From Nitrospirota bacterium (GTDB lineage Bacteria > Nitrospirota > Nitrospiria > Nitrospirales > Nitrospiraceae): 64,000 nt of DNA. The stretch covers positions 1 through 64,000 of the forward strand of contig JAGXAR010000003.1 in assembly GCA_018971525.1 (NCBI GenBank), given 5' to 3'. A program made the translations under genes and the position numbers. A model generated the notes under the pieces. The model saw only the letters and a program-made list of their open reading frames with translations, had not been told where the DNA came from and searched no databases. Positions 53,304 to 62,150 of the stretch are shown piece after piece (within the stretch, counting starts at the first letter, position 1; the number at the start of each line of letters is the position of its first letter).

Positions 53304-53597
53304 ATGTCTCTTATAAAATTGGTCGCTCAGACCACTCGGAGGGCGCCGTCCACTCTAACGAGGGAGATGTTCATCGCCCCGACGATGCTCCCTGTCTGTT
53401 GTGTCTGCGGGCTCATTCGAGAGGAGACGGGATTTCGTGCTCATCACGAGCGCTGGGTGACGCAGCGAACATATCGACGGACACATGGCGTGAACCCGAC
53501 CGATGTTCCCCTCACCCACACCTACTGTCTAAAATGTTTCACGAAGGCCCGGGAGGCGATGAAGCAGTACTTCCGGGATATTGGAACGTCGGCATGA
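53304..53597 (+). CDS. Small zinc-ribbon protein, CCVCGLIREE type
   Basis: The product has 97 aa. CCVCGLIREETGF and, 40 residues on, LTHTYCLKCFTKA reproduce the pattern of the 51212 protein, of which it is a paralogue with a longer N-terminus. AAAGAGGTGGCGT precedes the ATG. Its stop overlaps the next start (ATGA). Confidence 0.78.
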   Translation: MSLIKLVAQTTRRAPSTLTREMFIAPTMLPVCCVCGLIREETGFRAHHERWVTQRTYRRTHGVNPTDVPLTHTYCLKCFTKAREAMKQYFRDIGTSA

Positions 53598-53953
53598 TCC
53601 TGCTTGCCGGTTCTCCGCATCTCGACGCTTCTCCCTTCGCCCTGAATGACGCATCCCGTCGGGCCCCAAACCGGGAGAGGGGCCTGCACAACCACCCGGT
53701 GGCTCGGCTTGGCGCATTCTGCCCGCGCTGTAGCGGATTGCTGCTCCCCAGCGATACGGCGTCTCTGGAACGGGACGTTACCGGCGCACCGGTGAGGCTA
53801 TGGCGCCATGTCAATTGCGGCGACTGCGTGGATCACAACATCTCAACCAACCGATGGAAGGGCCCTGGTCCTGCACGGCGGTGTGCGAGACCACGGAGAG
53901 GGCCTCAACACACCGGGCAGCCGAGCGGAGTGGGAACAGGCATGACTCGGTGA
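53594..53953 (+). CDS. Small zinc-binding protein, CPRCSGLL type
   Basis: The product has 119 aa from the ATG within the ATGA overlap. FCPRCSGLLLPSD near residue 43 and NCGDCVDHNISTNRW near 73 match the CGRCRGLM ... CGDIIDPVIMRNR pattern of the 50808 protein. The C-terminal 35 residues are low-complexity. In this module the order of the two zinc proteins is swapped relative to copy 1. Confidence 0.65.
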   Translation: MILLAGSPHLDASPFALNDASRRAPNRERGLHNHPVARLGAFCPRCSGLLLPSDTASLERDVTGAPVRLWRHVNCGDCVDHNISTNRWKGPGPARRCARPRRGPQHTGQPSGVGTGMTR

Positions 53954-53991
53954 GTAGTGCTCGACTGTAAGAATAAGGGAGGTCGGGAATC

Positions 53992-54987
53992 GTGAGCCCA
54001 ATTAGCACATCAGTTCAGCTCTGGTCGATTATCCTGGCCGGCGGTGAAGGCACGCGGCTGCGCGCGTTGGTGCATCGCTGGTTGGGCCGCCCCACACCGA
54101 AGCAGTACTGCGCATTCGTCGGCACGCGCTCCATGTTCCAGCATACGCTGGACCGGGCGGCCAGGCTGACGCCGCCGGATCGCATCGTCACGGTGGTTGC
54201 GCATAGCCACCGCCGCGATGCGTTGGCACAACTGGAAGGAAGAAGGGGCAGCACGATTCTCTTTCAGCCGGCCAATCGCGACACGGCAGCCGGTGTATTC
54301 TTGCCGCTGACCTATATCCGAGCCAGGGCCCAGCAGGCTACGGTGGTGCTCTACCCGTCGGATCATTTCGTCTATCCCGAAGACCGGTTCCTCGACGCGG
54401 TCCAACGTGCAGTCCGGATCGCCGAGTCGCGACCAGACCGATTAGTGATGCTGGGCGTCGCCCCTGATCGTCTGGAACTGGACTACGGGTGGATCCAGCC
54501 ATGCCCGTCCCTCGCCGACCTCCCGGGCGAACCGGTGCAGGCCGTCCACTCATTTCTGGAAAAGCCCGACGCCGCGCAGGCTGATGCCGCCTTACGAGCA
54601 GGCGCGCTCTGGAACACACTGGTGTTCGCCACCAACGTGGACCTGCTCTGGACGCTGGGCTGGCAGTGCCTGCCGGAGATGATGCCGCTTTTTGAACGGC
54701 TGAGCCAGGCCATCGGAGGACCGGAAGAGGGCCGCGCCCTCAAGGCGATTTATCAGGACATGCCGGCGAAGAATTTCTCGTCCGACCTGCTGCAGCGCGT
54801 CCCGGAGAAACTGGCGGTCGTCGAACTGACCGGCGTGCTCTGGAGCGACTGGGGCCAGCCGGCACGTATTGCCGAAGCCTTGCGGCGGATCGACCGGCGA
54901 CCGGCGTTCCCCTTGGAGTGTCTCGGGAGACCGTTTGCCCCGATCCCGACTCTGCAGGGTGGAGACGGCATGACGGTACAGGCTTAA
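53992..54987 (+). CDS. Mannose-1-phosphate guanylyltransferase, copy 2
   Basis: The product has 331 aa from GTG with AGGGAGGTCGGG upstream. The signature LAGGEGTRL (residues 15-23) with PKQ at 36-38 is intact, as are YPSDHFVYPEDRF and SFLEKPDAAQADAAL. It should convert mannose-1-phosphate and GTP to GDP-mannose for glycans. The 5' 900 bp has diverged strongly from copy 1, yet the last 80 bp and the following 280 bp are nearly identical. It has no PMI domain. Confidence 0.88.
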   Translation: MSPISTSVQLWSIILAGGEGTRLRALVHRWLGRPTPKQYCAFVGTRSMFQHTLDRAARLTPPDRIVTVVAHSHRRDALAQLEGRRGSTILFQPANRDTAAGVFLPLTYIRARAQQATVVLYPSDHFVYPEDRFLDAVQRAVRIAESRPDRLVMLGVAPDRLELDYGWIQPCPSLADLPGEPVQAVHSFLEKPDAAQADAALRAGALWNTLVFATNVDLLWTLGWQCLPEMMPLFERLSQAIGGPEEGRALKAIYQDMPAKNFSSDLLQRVPEKLAVVELTGVLWSDWGQPARIAEALRRIDRRPAFPLECLGRPFAPIPTLQGGDGMTVQA

Positions 54988-55076
54988 CGCGAAAAGAAGG
55001 CCGGTGGAAGATGAAGTCAGGATGATCAGGTACGGGCGAAGGAAAGGGTCAACGAACCGTTCGCGATCGAAAGACG

Positions 55077-55241
55077 ATGGTCACACGTAAGCGGGAGACG
55101 AGACAGGATCAGACGCTTCTCTCCGGTGATCTCCGTGCTCGCGTTGCCGCGAAGGCCTTTTCCTTCTATGAGCGACGCGACGAGGACGGCTATGACCTTG
55201 AGGACTGGCTGGAGGCAGAGCGCAGGATTCTGACCGACTAG
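55077..55241 (+). CDS. DUF2934 domain protein, module copy 2, shortened
   Basis: The product has 54 aa. The start equivalent to copy 1 is at 55011, but its fifth codon is TGA (55023-55025, CGA in copy 1). The ATG at 55077 can restart translation and keeps the whole DUF2934 core (RARVAAKAFSFYERRDEDG, then YDLEDWLEAERRIL). There is no good ribosome binding site before 55077. It may be a decaying copy. Confidence 0.65.
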   Translation: MVTRKRETRQDQTLLSGDLRARVAAKAFSFYERRDEDGYDLEDWLEAERRILTD

Positions 55242-55385
55242 CACTGAACGGCGAGTTCTGATGACCGTGCGCGAGAGAGGAGGGGAGCGTCGTCGCCTGG
55301 AGTGTTGACCCGGAAGGCGAAGAGAAGAGAAGAGAAGAGTCGCGACCCCCTGGGTGGCCAGGTCGAATGGAGAGGAGTAAACACT

Positions 55386-55883
55386 GTGACTCCAACATGC
55401 TCTTGTGGGTCGGATGCAGATGACCAGATGCCGGTCCCCGCTCACGATCCTGTGGGGGTGGGCTTCGCTGTGTTTTCGTCCTCAGCGCAGGTGCTGTACC
55501 TCGACCGGCCTGCTCGTCGTTTGTTGAAACGCATCAATTTGAGTGAGAAAGGGCATGCGACCGATGGTGCACTCCCGCTCATTCTGACAGAACTCTACGA
55601 CGAGCTTCTGACGGTGGTCTGTGACCGTTTGAAGGCGCAATGTTGGACATGCGTCTCGGTCAAGCGGGTCATCCCTATGCAGGGGTTCCGGATGGTGCTC
55701 CGGGGTGTTGGGCTGCCGGACAGACGTGGGATTGAGCGCGCACGGATTGTACTCGTCATGCAAGAGGTCGATCCCTCTACCGAGCCCGCTCAAGCGCGTC
55801 GGGCTGAACAAGGATACCCAATAGATAGATTGCTTCTGTCCGACCGCTTCTCACAAGAGCCGCCAAGATTCCCTCCGAGGTGA
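55386..55883 (+). CDS. PAS-like protein, probably a truncated LuxR-type regulator
   Basis: The product has 165 aa from GTG with AGAGGAG 5 bases upstream. VGVGFAVFSSSAQVLYLDRP resembles the start of a PAS-like sensor domain common in Nitrospira transcription regulators, and the middle (FRMVLRGVGLPDRRGIERAR) fits its end. The expected LuxR helix-turn-helix after RLLLSDRF is missing; the frame ends in EPPRFPPR. Other frames downstream do not restore it convincingly. Confidence 0.65.
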   Translation: MTPTCSCGSDADDQMPVPAHDPVGVGFAVFSSSAQVLYLDRPARRLLKRINLSEKGHATDGALPLILTELYDELLTVVCDRLKAQCWTCVSVKRVIPMQGFRMVLRGVGLPDRRGIERARIVLVMQEVDPSTEPAQARRAEQGYPIDRLLLSDRFSQEPPRFPPR

Positions 55884-56807
55884 GGCGGCGAACCAGACCT
55901 CTCCTAAATTTGGATGGGGACTGAAGTAGAGTCGGACGCGACCTCGGACTGTGATATCTCGCACAAATGAAACCCCAATCCAATGGGTCTTTATCTCCGG
56001 CATTCTACCTGCTTATCCCCATCACCAAGCTCCGACTTATTATCACTGCCGGCGTTCCGATCATTTCCGCTTGTGGGTGATTGGCCGGTTGACCGCCCGG
56101 CTGCAAAAAGACTGGTGCCAGGTCATCGAACCAGTTATTGAAAAGGAGGGGATCAGGTGCAACGTCAGAACATCTCCCAAGCAATTGCGAAGAGCTGGTT
56201 ATTATTGGTCGAAATATAACAACGCCAATTCCATAAGTGCCGCGCCTTTTCACCCATGTTTTATGAAGGCTAGCAGGATGCTGAAACAATCCGTCAGCGG
56301 TGGTCTCGCGTCGTTCAGACCCTCAACGAATCGAAGAGAACCGATCGGGAGTCGGAGTCGCTCTGGGAGCTTTTCCGTTCGCCAAGATCCATTCTAGGGG
56401 CGAGCCGCCCACAGAAGCGAGGTTTGTACCGCGCCTCGGCTCTGCACTCGCTGCGGCCTTGCTGGACGGGCTTTTTGAGCATCCTGCCACAGTAGTATTT
56501 CCGCATCCCCGTATGGCGAGAGAGAGGAGGAGATTGGCCTCTGGATCGGTGCATGGATCCTGGTCGTGAATTAGTAGCTTACGGCTGTTCATAACAGGGT
56601 AGCGCCTTGGAGCTGTTGGCCGGTTTTTCCATCAAGCTTTTTTGCTGATCAATCTGTGCACTGCCTCGGTGACAGCTTCCTCTCACACACAAGTGATACT
56701 CCAAGAGTTCCAGAATCATCTGATGAAGGGACAGTCCCGACTGCTTATGCGATGTGCGTTTGGGCGGGGTTTGACCACGAAAGCAATGTGAGTTGTGTGG
56801 AACTCTG
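55884..56807. other. Repeat-bearing gap without recognisable genes
   Basis: About 920 bp separates the small PAS-like gene from the acyl-CoA dehydrogenase. A 148-codon frame (55951-56397) runs into the REP-like element and shows no family. The element at 56275-56485 is the only structure I can define. The codon pattern elsewhere looks non-coding. Confidence 0.5.
56275..56485. repeat. REP-like palindromic element
   Basis: AGGATGCTGAAA on the left pairs with TTTGAGCATCCT on the right with a central G.G mismatch, just as in the element at 10348-10469. Shared inner words include CCGTCAGCGG and CTGCGGCCTTGCTGGA. The loop is about 190 bp. Confidence 0.75.
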
Positions 56808-59153
56808 TCATGGAGTTGAAGCTCCTGTATTGAGAGGCAGTGGCATGTCACTCTCCTCTCGAATGGCCACATTGTTGAGAAAGCCGCCGAGTTCGGGATC
56901 CGCATAGACACCAAAGGCGTCAGCGATGATGCCTTTGGTTCCATCATCACTTTCTACGGCATAGACGACGGACATCTCATCCGGATCGCTTGTCCCCTCG
57001 AATCGGTAATGCTCCACGATGGTGAGTTCTCCTGCCCGGAAGGTTCTTCCACTGTCTACATCCCGGAATGCTTTGTCGAGAAACTCGAAATTTGCGATGA
57101 ACCCTCTTTGTATTAATTCCCGAATGGCTTCGGTCATACTTGTGTAGAGCTTGTACGGAGGGGATTTCGTTACCATACGAACTGGTAGCCTATCCCTGTT
57201 CGCAGGATGAGTCGGCTCGACGTTTGCTGTCTCCTTCCCACCCGATGGGCTCTCCTGCTTTGGCATATAGTCATGAAGGCCGCGCCGGATGATTCCGCAG
57301 GAGAGCGAAGGGTACTTGCCGCTGAACGCGTTCTTTCCGACGACTGCCACACGTCTGTCGCGATTGTGGATGAGCCCGAGAATGTTCACATCGATGCGCT
57401 GGCTGGCATTTCGATACAATTCTTCTGCCAGGTCCCAGAGTTCCTGGTGCCCGGCAGTCCGTTCCTGGCTCTCGGCGGAGAGGGCTGTCGCGGCGATAGT
57501 GAGTAAATCTTCGCCAATGGCTTCGATCCGGTTTTGGCGTCCCTGATCGTCCCGAAGAGCTTGCCGATGACATAGCATGGCATAGAAGATCGTCCGCGCG
57601 AGTCGTCGGCTCGTCCGCTCAATAAAGACCAGCTTGGGTTTGACTCTAGCGTGTTGAAGCTCGGGTCGGGAGGATAACGTCATGCCTCTCCATTGTTTCC
57701 GATACCAGGGCACGTAAAATTTTACGAGCTGCCATAACTCCGTGATCCGATGGGTGCCTGCCCTTCGCTCGTCGAATAAGTTCCTGGCCCGTTCAAGATG
57801 GGAGTTGAGCCCCTCGCGCGCCACGTAGGGCCTCAAAATATCGGTGGCGCCTTCTCCTATTCTGGCCATTTCGGCATCGCGCACAAGCTGTTCGATACCA
57901 AAGGCCGGTTCTCCACGGACGGCCTTCGACTCAGCCGTCTCATACCCCATGCCGCCAAAAATGATCTGTGCATCCTTGAGGAATCGGATGGTCTCTTCGG
58001 AACAGAACATTTTAGCGATTGCCGCCTCGATGCGGATGTCGTACCGTTTCTGATCCGCGAGGTGCCACACCAGTTGCGCCAGAGCTTCCATGGCAAACAG
58101 GGTGGTGGCCATATGGCCGATCCGCATTTGTTGTGTCTGGCGCTCAGCCAGAGGTTTCTGAAACGTATAGCGTTCATTCGCCCGGTCGAGGGTCGGCTGC
58201 CAGGCCTGTTTGGCCATGCCGAGACAGAGTGCTGGAATGCTGATCGCACGTCCGACGTTGAGGATCGTCAGCGCATAGTTGAGCCCTTTGCCGATTTCCC
58301 CGATGAGGTTGTCAGCCGGGATCCGAACGTCCTGGAACGTCATGTGGGCATTCTCAACCCCGCGGCAGCCCTCGAACTGACATCGTTGCTTGATTTGGAC
58401 GCCCGGCAAGGTCATATCGAGGATGAACGCAGTATGAACCAGGTTTTCTGCCCTGGCCCCTTCCGGGACAGGAATCCACACGCGTTTCCCATTCTGCTGT
58501 AATTGTCTGGCCGGAACTCGTGCGATCAACGTGACGTAGCGGGCAATCGTCCCGTTCGTGCACCAGAGTTTTTCCCCGTTGACGACGAAACTCCGGCCTG
58601 TTGAATCGAGTACTGCCTCGGTCCGGATATTGGCGGCATCAGAGCCGGTCATCGGCTCAGTGAGCGCGAAGGCGGACATGTCCTCTCGTGCGACTCGCGG
58701 CAGAAATGTCTTCTTCTGCTGCTCGTTTCCGAACAGCAAAATCGGCATCGCGATTCCGATGGATTGGGGGACGGCGACCGTCAATGCCAGGGCATGGTTC
58801 CAACCAGCCATCAGTGTAAGGACGCGGCCATAATTCTTGTACGAGAATCCCAGCCCCCCATACTCCTTCGGGATCTTCATCCCGAACGCTCCCAGCTTGA
58901 AGAGCCCCTGAAGGACGGAGTCGGGAATTTTTCCGGTCCGCTCGATCTCGTCAGGATCAACATGGGCGGTGAGAAAGGACTGGATGGTCTTGCAGTACGC
59001 TTCTCCAGCCGCTCGTTCTTCGGCTGGCTCTTCCGGGGGGAGCAGCAGATCGAAGTCAGGTCTGCCCTCGTAGAGGCCTGCCATGAAACTCGCGCCGGCG
59101 ATCCGTTCACGGGCTTCTTCAAGCCGTTCCAAGCCTTTGAATAGTTGAGACAT
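56808..59153 (-). CDS. Acyl-CoA dehydrogenase with unusual C-terminal domain
   Basis: The product has 781 aa. Residues 70-470 are a classic ACAD: AFALTEPMTGSDAANIRTEA (FAD/substrate site), FVVNGEKLWCTNG, and FGGMGYETAES followed by RDAEMARIGEGATDI. Residues 480-640 resemble the extra helical domain of VLCAD/FadE-like long-chain enzymes. The last 100 residues (YKLYTSMTEAIRELIQRGF, VEHYRFEGTSDPDEMSVVYA, IADAFGVYADPELGGFL) match a small stand-alone family, usually mislabelled phosphoribosylpyrophosphate synthetase, mainly in Bacteroidota. It should oxidise acyl-CoA in beta-oxidation. The fusion is odd. Confidence 0.88.
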   Translation of the reverse strand: MSQLFKGLERLEEARERIAGASFMAGLYEGRPDFDLLLPPEEPAEERAAGEAYCKTIQSFLTAHVDPDEIERTGKIPDSVLQGLFKLGAFGMKIPKEYGGLGFSYKNYGRVLTLMAGWNHALALTVAVPQSIGIAMPILLFGNEQQKKTFLPRVAREDMSAFALTEPMTGSDAANIRTEAVLDSTGRSFVVNGEKLWCTNGTIARYVTLIARVPARQLQQNGKRVWIPVPEGARAENLVHTAFILDMTLPGVQIKQRCQFEGCRGVENAHMTFQDVRIPADNLIGEIGKGLNYALTILNVGRAISIPALCLGMAKQAWQPTLDRANERYTFQKPLAERQTQQMRIGHMATTLFAMEALAQLVWHLADQKRYDIRIEAAIAKMFCSEETIRFLKDAQIIFGGMGYETAESKAVRGEPAFGIEQLVRDAEMARIGEGATDILRPYVAREGLNSHLERARNLFDERRAGTHRITELWQLVKFYVPWYRKQWRGMTLSSRPELQHARVKPKLVFIERTSRRLARTIFYAMLCHRQALRDDQGRQNRIEAIGEDLLTIAATALSAESQERTAGHQELWDLAEELYRNASQRIDVNILGLIHNRDRRVAVVGKNAFSGKYPSLSCGIIRRGLHDYMPKQESPSGGKETANVEPTHPANRDRLPVRMVTKSPPYKLYTSMTEAIRELIQRGFIANFEFLDKAFRDVDSGRTFRAGELTIVEHYRFEGTSDPDEMSVVYAVESDDGTKGIIADAFGVYADPELGGFLNNVAIREESDMPLPLNTGASTP

Positions 59154-59287
59154 GGCCTCCTCCCTCCGTGATGAGATGAATCAGGGTGCGAGAGGTAACA
59201 TGCGTGCACTTGGCTGTGAGCCCCTTCTTGGTATTGTGATGACGCGTCATACTGCCCTGAAGCTGAGGCAATACCCGACGGGCCACG

Positions 59288-61009
59288 CTAGGTCTGGTCC
59301 TTAAATTGAACGTCGCGATATGCCGCTAGCGTCGCTGCAAGTCGCGACTTCAGCTCCAGGCGTTTGGGTTTCCCCGTTGAGGTATAGGGAACCTCCTCTC
59401 CGAAGAGAATAACCTTCGGGCGTTTTGCGAAGGGAAGCATGTGTCCGCAATGGTCAAGCAACGTTGCGACAGTGGGCGGGGCTGTCAGGTTTCGTGGAAC
59501 GACGTAGGCAGCGATCTCCTCCCCGTAGTATCGATTCTCAAATGGTACCGCCATGGCAAATTTCACGTCGGGGTGACTCTTCAACGCATCGTCGATTTCC
59601 AACGGCGAGATGTTGACCCCACCGCGGATAATCAATTCCTTGAGCCGTCCGGAAATGAAGAAGAACGGGCGTCCTTGCTCGTCGCTGGCGTAGTAGCCTT
59701 CGTCCCCTGAACGAAACCATCCCGATTTGAACGCGGCTTCATTGGCGTCGTCCCGTTTGAAGTAGCCGGCACAGACCGTCGCCCCCCGAATGCATATTTC
59801 CCCGCGTGTCATTTCCGGAAGAAGTTTTCCTGTGTCGTCAAGGATGGCCATTACATTGTGACGTAGTGGGACACCAATGGATGGAAATTCGAAATCGGTC
59901 AGCCAGTGGCGATGCTGCGCTCGCGACAGATCGTTCGGCAGGAAGCACGAATAACAGGTGGTCTCCGAGAGTCCATAACCATGCCGGATGGGGCAGTGAA
60001 ACCGATCTTCAAACCGGACGGCGGTCTCTTTGAGCAGGGGACCGGCACCGCAGATCACGCCCTTGAACTGATTGAGTTGATAGGCCGTGGTGTCTTCATT
60101 CGCCTCCAGCAGAAATTCCAGCAAGGTCGGGACGACGCTTGCACAGGAAACGTGCTCCTCATGGAGGCGTCTCCAAAACAGACCTGTCTTGAATTTTCGG
60201 TTGAGCACTGTGCTGCCCTTGCAATAGAAGGGCGTGACGAGCGTGACGACGGTTCCGTTGACGTGGTGGATCGGCAAGACGCACATCAATCGATCGTATC
60301 GCCCAAACGCATGCCATTCTGCGATGGCGTCGGCGTCGATGAGGAGGTTGTATGCGGTGAGGATGACGCCCTTCGGAGGACCGGTCGTGCCTGATGTATA
60401 GACGATCAAGGCTACGTCGTCCAAGCTAGAGGGCCGAGCCTCGAGGCGAAAGGCGGCGGGAGCCCGTTGCTTCATGCCTCTCGCCACGTGCCACTTACCC
60501 TCACTGAGTCCCTCGTCCCCCACGGAAATAATGTGGCGCAGAGCCGGCAGTGCTGATTGCAGGCTCATGATTTCATCGAGATGCTCGTGCCAGCAAAAGA
60601 CCGCTGACGCTTCAGAATGCTCGAGGATATAGCGCTTCTTCTCCGCCGGCTCCTCGGGATTGATCGGCACGACCGCAATACTTCGCATCCAGGCGGCAAA
60701 ATACAGGATGACCGTCAGGTCATGGTTAAACAAGACGGTGGCGATTCGGTCGCCATGTGTGAGACCCAGCCGATCGTGAAGAAAGGCCGCGGTTCGCTCG
60801 ACCACCGCCCCGAATTCCGGGTAAGAATAGGTGCAATGGATCTCTCGGTCGTCATCATAATAGGTCAGGAAATTCCGATGTACGAGGAGCGGATCGTAGA
60901 TGCGGGATCTGAAGAATTCGACAAACGAAATCCAGGGCAAGGCAAAGGGTTCACCATCCATCTGCCGGACCTGTGCAATCCTGTCATGTGCGTCGATCGA
61001 TGGGGACAT
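59288..61009 (-). CDS. AMP-forming acyl-CoA synthetase
   Basis: The product has 573 aa, of the ANL superfamily. The P-loop-like A3 motif is VYTSGTTGPPKGVILTAYN, A5 is YGLSETT, A7/A8 are SGWFRSGDEGYY and ISGRLKELIIRGGVNISPLE, and the catalytic A10 Lys is in YTSTGKPKRLELKSRL. All are intact. It activates a carboxylic acid as a CoA thioester with ATP. Beside methylcitrate-cycle genes and an acyl-CoA dehydrogenase, the substrate could be propionate or a fatty acid. Its start overlaps the end of prpC by 26 bases. Confidence 0.92.
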   Translation of the reverse strand: MSPSIDAHDRIAQVRQMDGEPFALPWISFVEFFRSRIYDPLLVHRNFLTYYDDDREIHCTYSYPEFGAVVERTAAFLHDRLGLTHGDRIATVLFNHDLTVILYFAAWMRSIAVVPINPEEPAEKKRYILEHSEASAVFCWHEHLDEIMSLQSALPALRHIISVGDEGLSEGKWHVARGMKQRAPAAFRLEARPSSLDDVALIVYTSGTTGPPKGVILTAYNLLIDADAIAEWHAFGRYDRLMCVLPIHHVNGTVVTLVTPFYCKGSTVLNRKFKTGLFWRRLHEEHVSCASVVPTLLEFLLEANEDTTAYQLNQFKGVICGAGPLLKETAVRFEDRFHCPIRHGYGLSETTCYSCFLPNDLSRAQHRHWLTDFEFPSIGVPLRHNVMAILDDTGKLLPEMTRGEICIRGATVCAGYFKRDDANEAAFKSGWFRSGDEGYYASDEQGRPFFFISGRLKELIIRGGVNISPLEIDDALKSHPDVKFAMAVPFENRYYGEEIAAYVVPRNLTAPPTVATLLDHCGHMLPFAKRPKVILFGEEVPYTSTGKPKRLELKSRLAATLAAYRDVQFKDQT

Positions 61010-62150
61010 AAGCTCTCGGGGGCGGTCCTGTGTAACGCGCCCGCGGACTTATCAGTCGGTTATGGTCCTGTTGTTCGATCACATGGGCACACCAGCCCGC
61101 CATGCGTGAACAGACAAAGAGGGGAGTGTATAGCTGGCGCGGGATCCCCATGAGCAGATAGGCGACGGCTGTATAGAAATCCAAATTGGGATACAGGCCT
61201 TTCTCCTGGTGCATCACGCGATCGATGATCGTGGCGATCTCATACCATCGGGGATTGCTGCAGATTCCGCTCAATTCCTGCGCCTGTCGCTGAACGATCG
61301 CGGAACGGGCATCTCCTTGTTTCAACACACGGTGACCGAAACCCATGACCCGCTGTTTGGCGGCGAGCGCATTCTTTACCCATTCTTCAGCTCGATCAGG
61401 GGTCTGGATCTCCAAGAACATGGCCGCGACTGCTTCATTGGCTCCCCCGTGCAGTGGTCCCTTGAGGGTTCCGACCGCTGCCGTGATAGCCGAGTGAAGA
61501 TCGGTCATCGTTGATGCCGTCACCCGTGCGGCAAACGTCGATGCGTTAAATTCATGTTCAGCATAGAGAATCAAGGACACGTCCAGCACCCTTGCCATGG
61601 CTTCTGTGGCCCGGTCTCCGTGGCGGTCGGTCAAAAGATAGAGAAGATTTTCGGTGAAGGTGAGGTCTTTCCTGGGTAGAAGGTGACGTTTGGCGTTGGC
61701 GAACCGGTATGAGGTGGTGATCATCAAAGGGACTTGGGCCAAGAGCCTCACAGATTTTCGAAGATTCGCCTCATGAGAATTGTCAGCGGAGTCGGGGTCT
61801 GTCATCCCCAAGAGCGAAGCTCCGGTCCTGAGAATATCCATGGGATGGACCTTCGGCGGGACAACGCCGACGAAGGATTCAACGGGACCTGGGAGCGTCC
61901 AATTGGCGGTGAGTTGTGTGCTGAACTCCTCGAGCTCTTTCCGTGCAGGCAGCCTGCCGAACAGCAGCAGATAGGCCACTTCTTCGAATGTCGACTTATC
62001 CGCCAAGTCAGTGATGGCGTATCCCCGGTACCTCAGGCCGGCCTCACCTTCATCGACTTGGCAGAGCGCTGACTCCCCGGCGAGCACGCCCTCAAGGCCA
62101 GGGTTGTAGGTCGGAGTCTTTGTTGTCTCAACTGGCGGCATGGTCATCAT
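60984..62150 (-). CDS. prpC: 2-methylcitrate synthase / citrate synthase
   Basis: The product has 388 aa from the first ATG of ATGATG at 62150; the frame is open further upstream but only as an overlap of prpB. Catalytic residues are present: LHGGANEAV (His), MGFGHRVLK (His) and NLDFYTAVAY (Asp). ARYTGPPPRAYVPIDRR at the C-terminus is the usual CoA-binding end. It is of the short, type II-like dimeric form. Overlap with prpB fixes the methylcitrate role: propionyl-CoA plus oxaloacetate to 2-methylcitrate. Confidence 0.88.
   Translation of the reverse strand: MMTMPPVETTKTPTYNPGLEGVLAGESALCQVDEGEAGLRYRGYAITDLADKSTFEEVAYLLLFGRLPARKELEEFSTQLTANWTLPGPVESFVGVVPPKVHPMDILRTGASLLGMTDPDSADNSHEANLRKSVRLLAQVPLMITTSYRFANAKRHLLPRKDLTFTENLLYLLTDRHGDRATEAMARVLDVSLILYAEHEFNASTFAARVTASTMTDLHSAITAAVGTLKGPLHGGANEAVAAMFLEIQTPDRAEEWVKNALAAKQRVMGFGHRVLKQGDARSAIVQRQAQELSGICSNPRWYEIATIIDRVMHQEKGLYPNLDFYTAVAYLLMGIPRQLYTPLFVCSRMAGWCAHVIEQQDHNRLISPRARYTGPPPRAYVPIDRRT

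Noticed and set aside
55951-56397. A 148-codon frame in the gap before the acyl-CoA dehydrogenase
   Set aside because: It runs into a palindromic repeat, lacks a ribosome binding site and shows no family; treated as non-coding.
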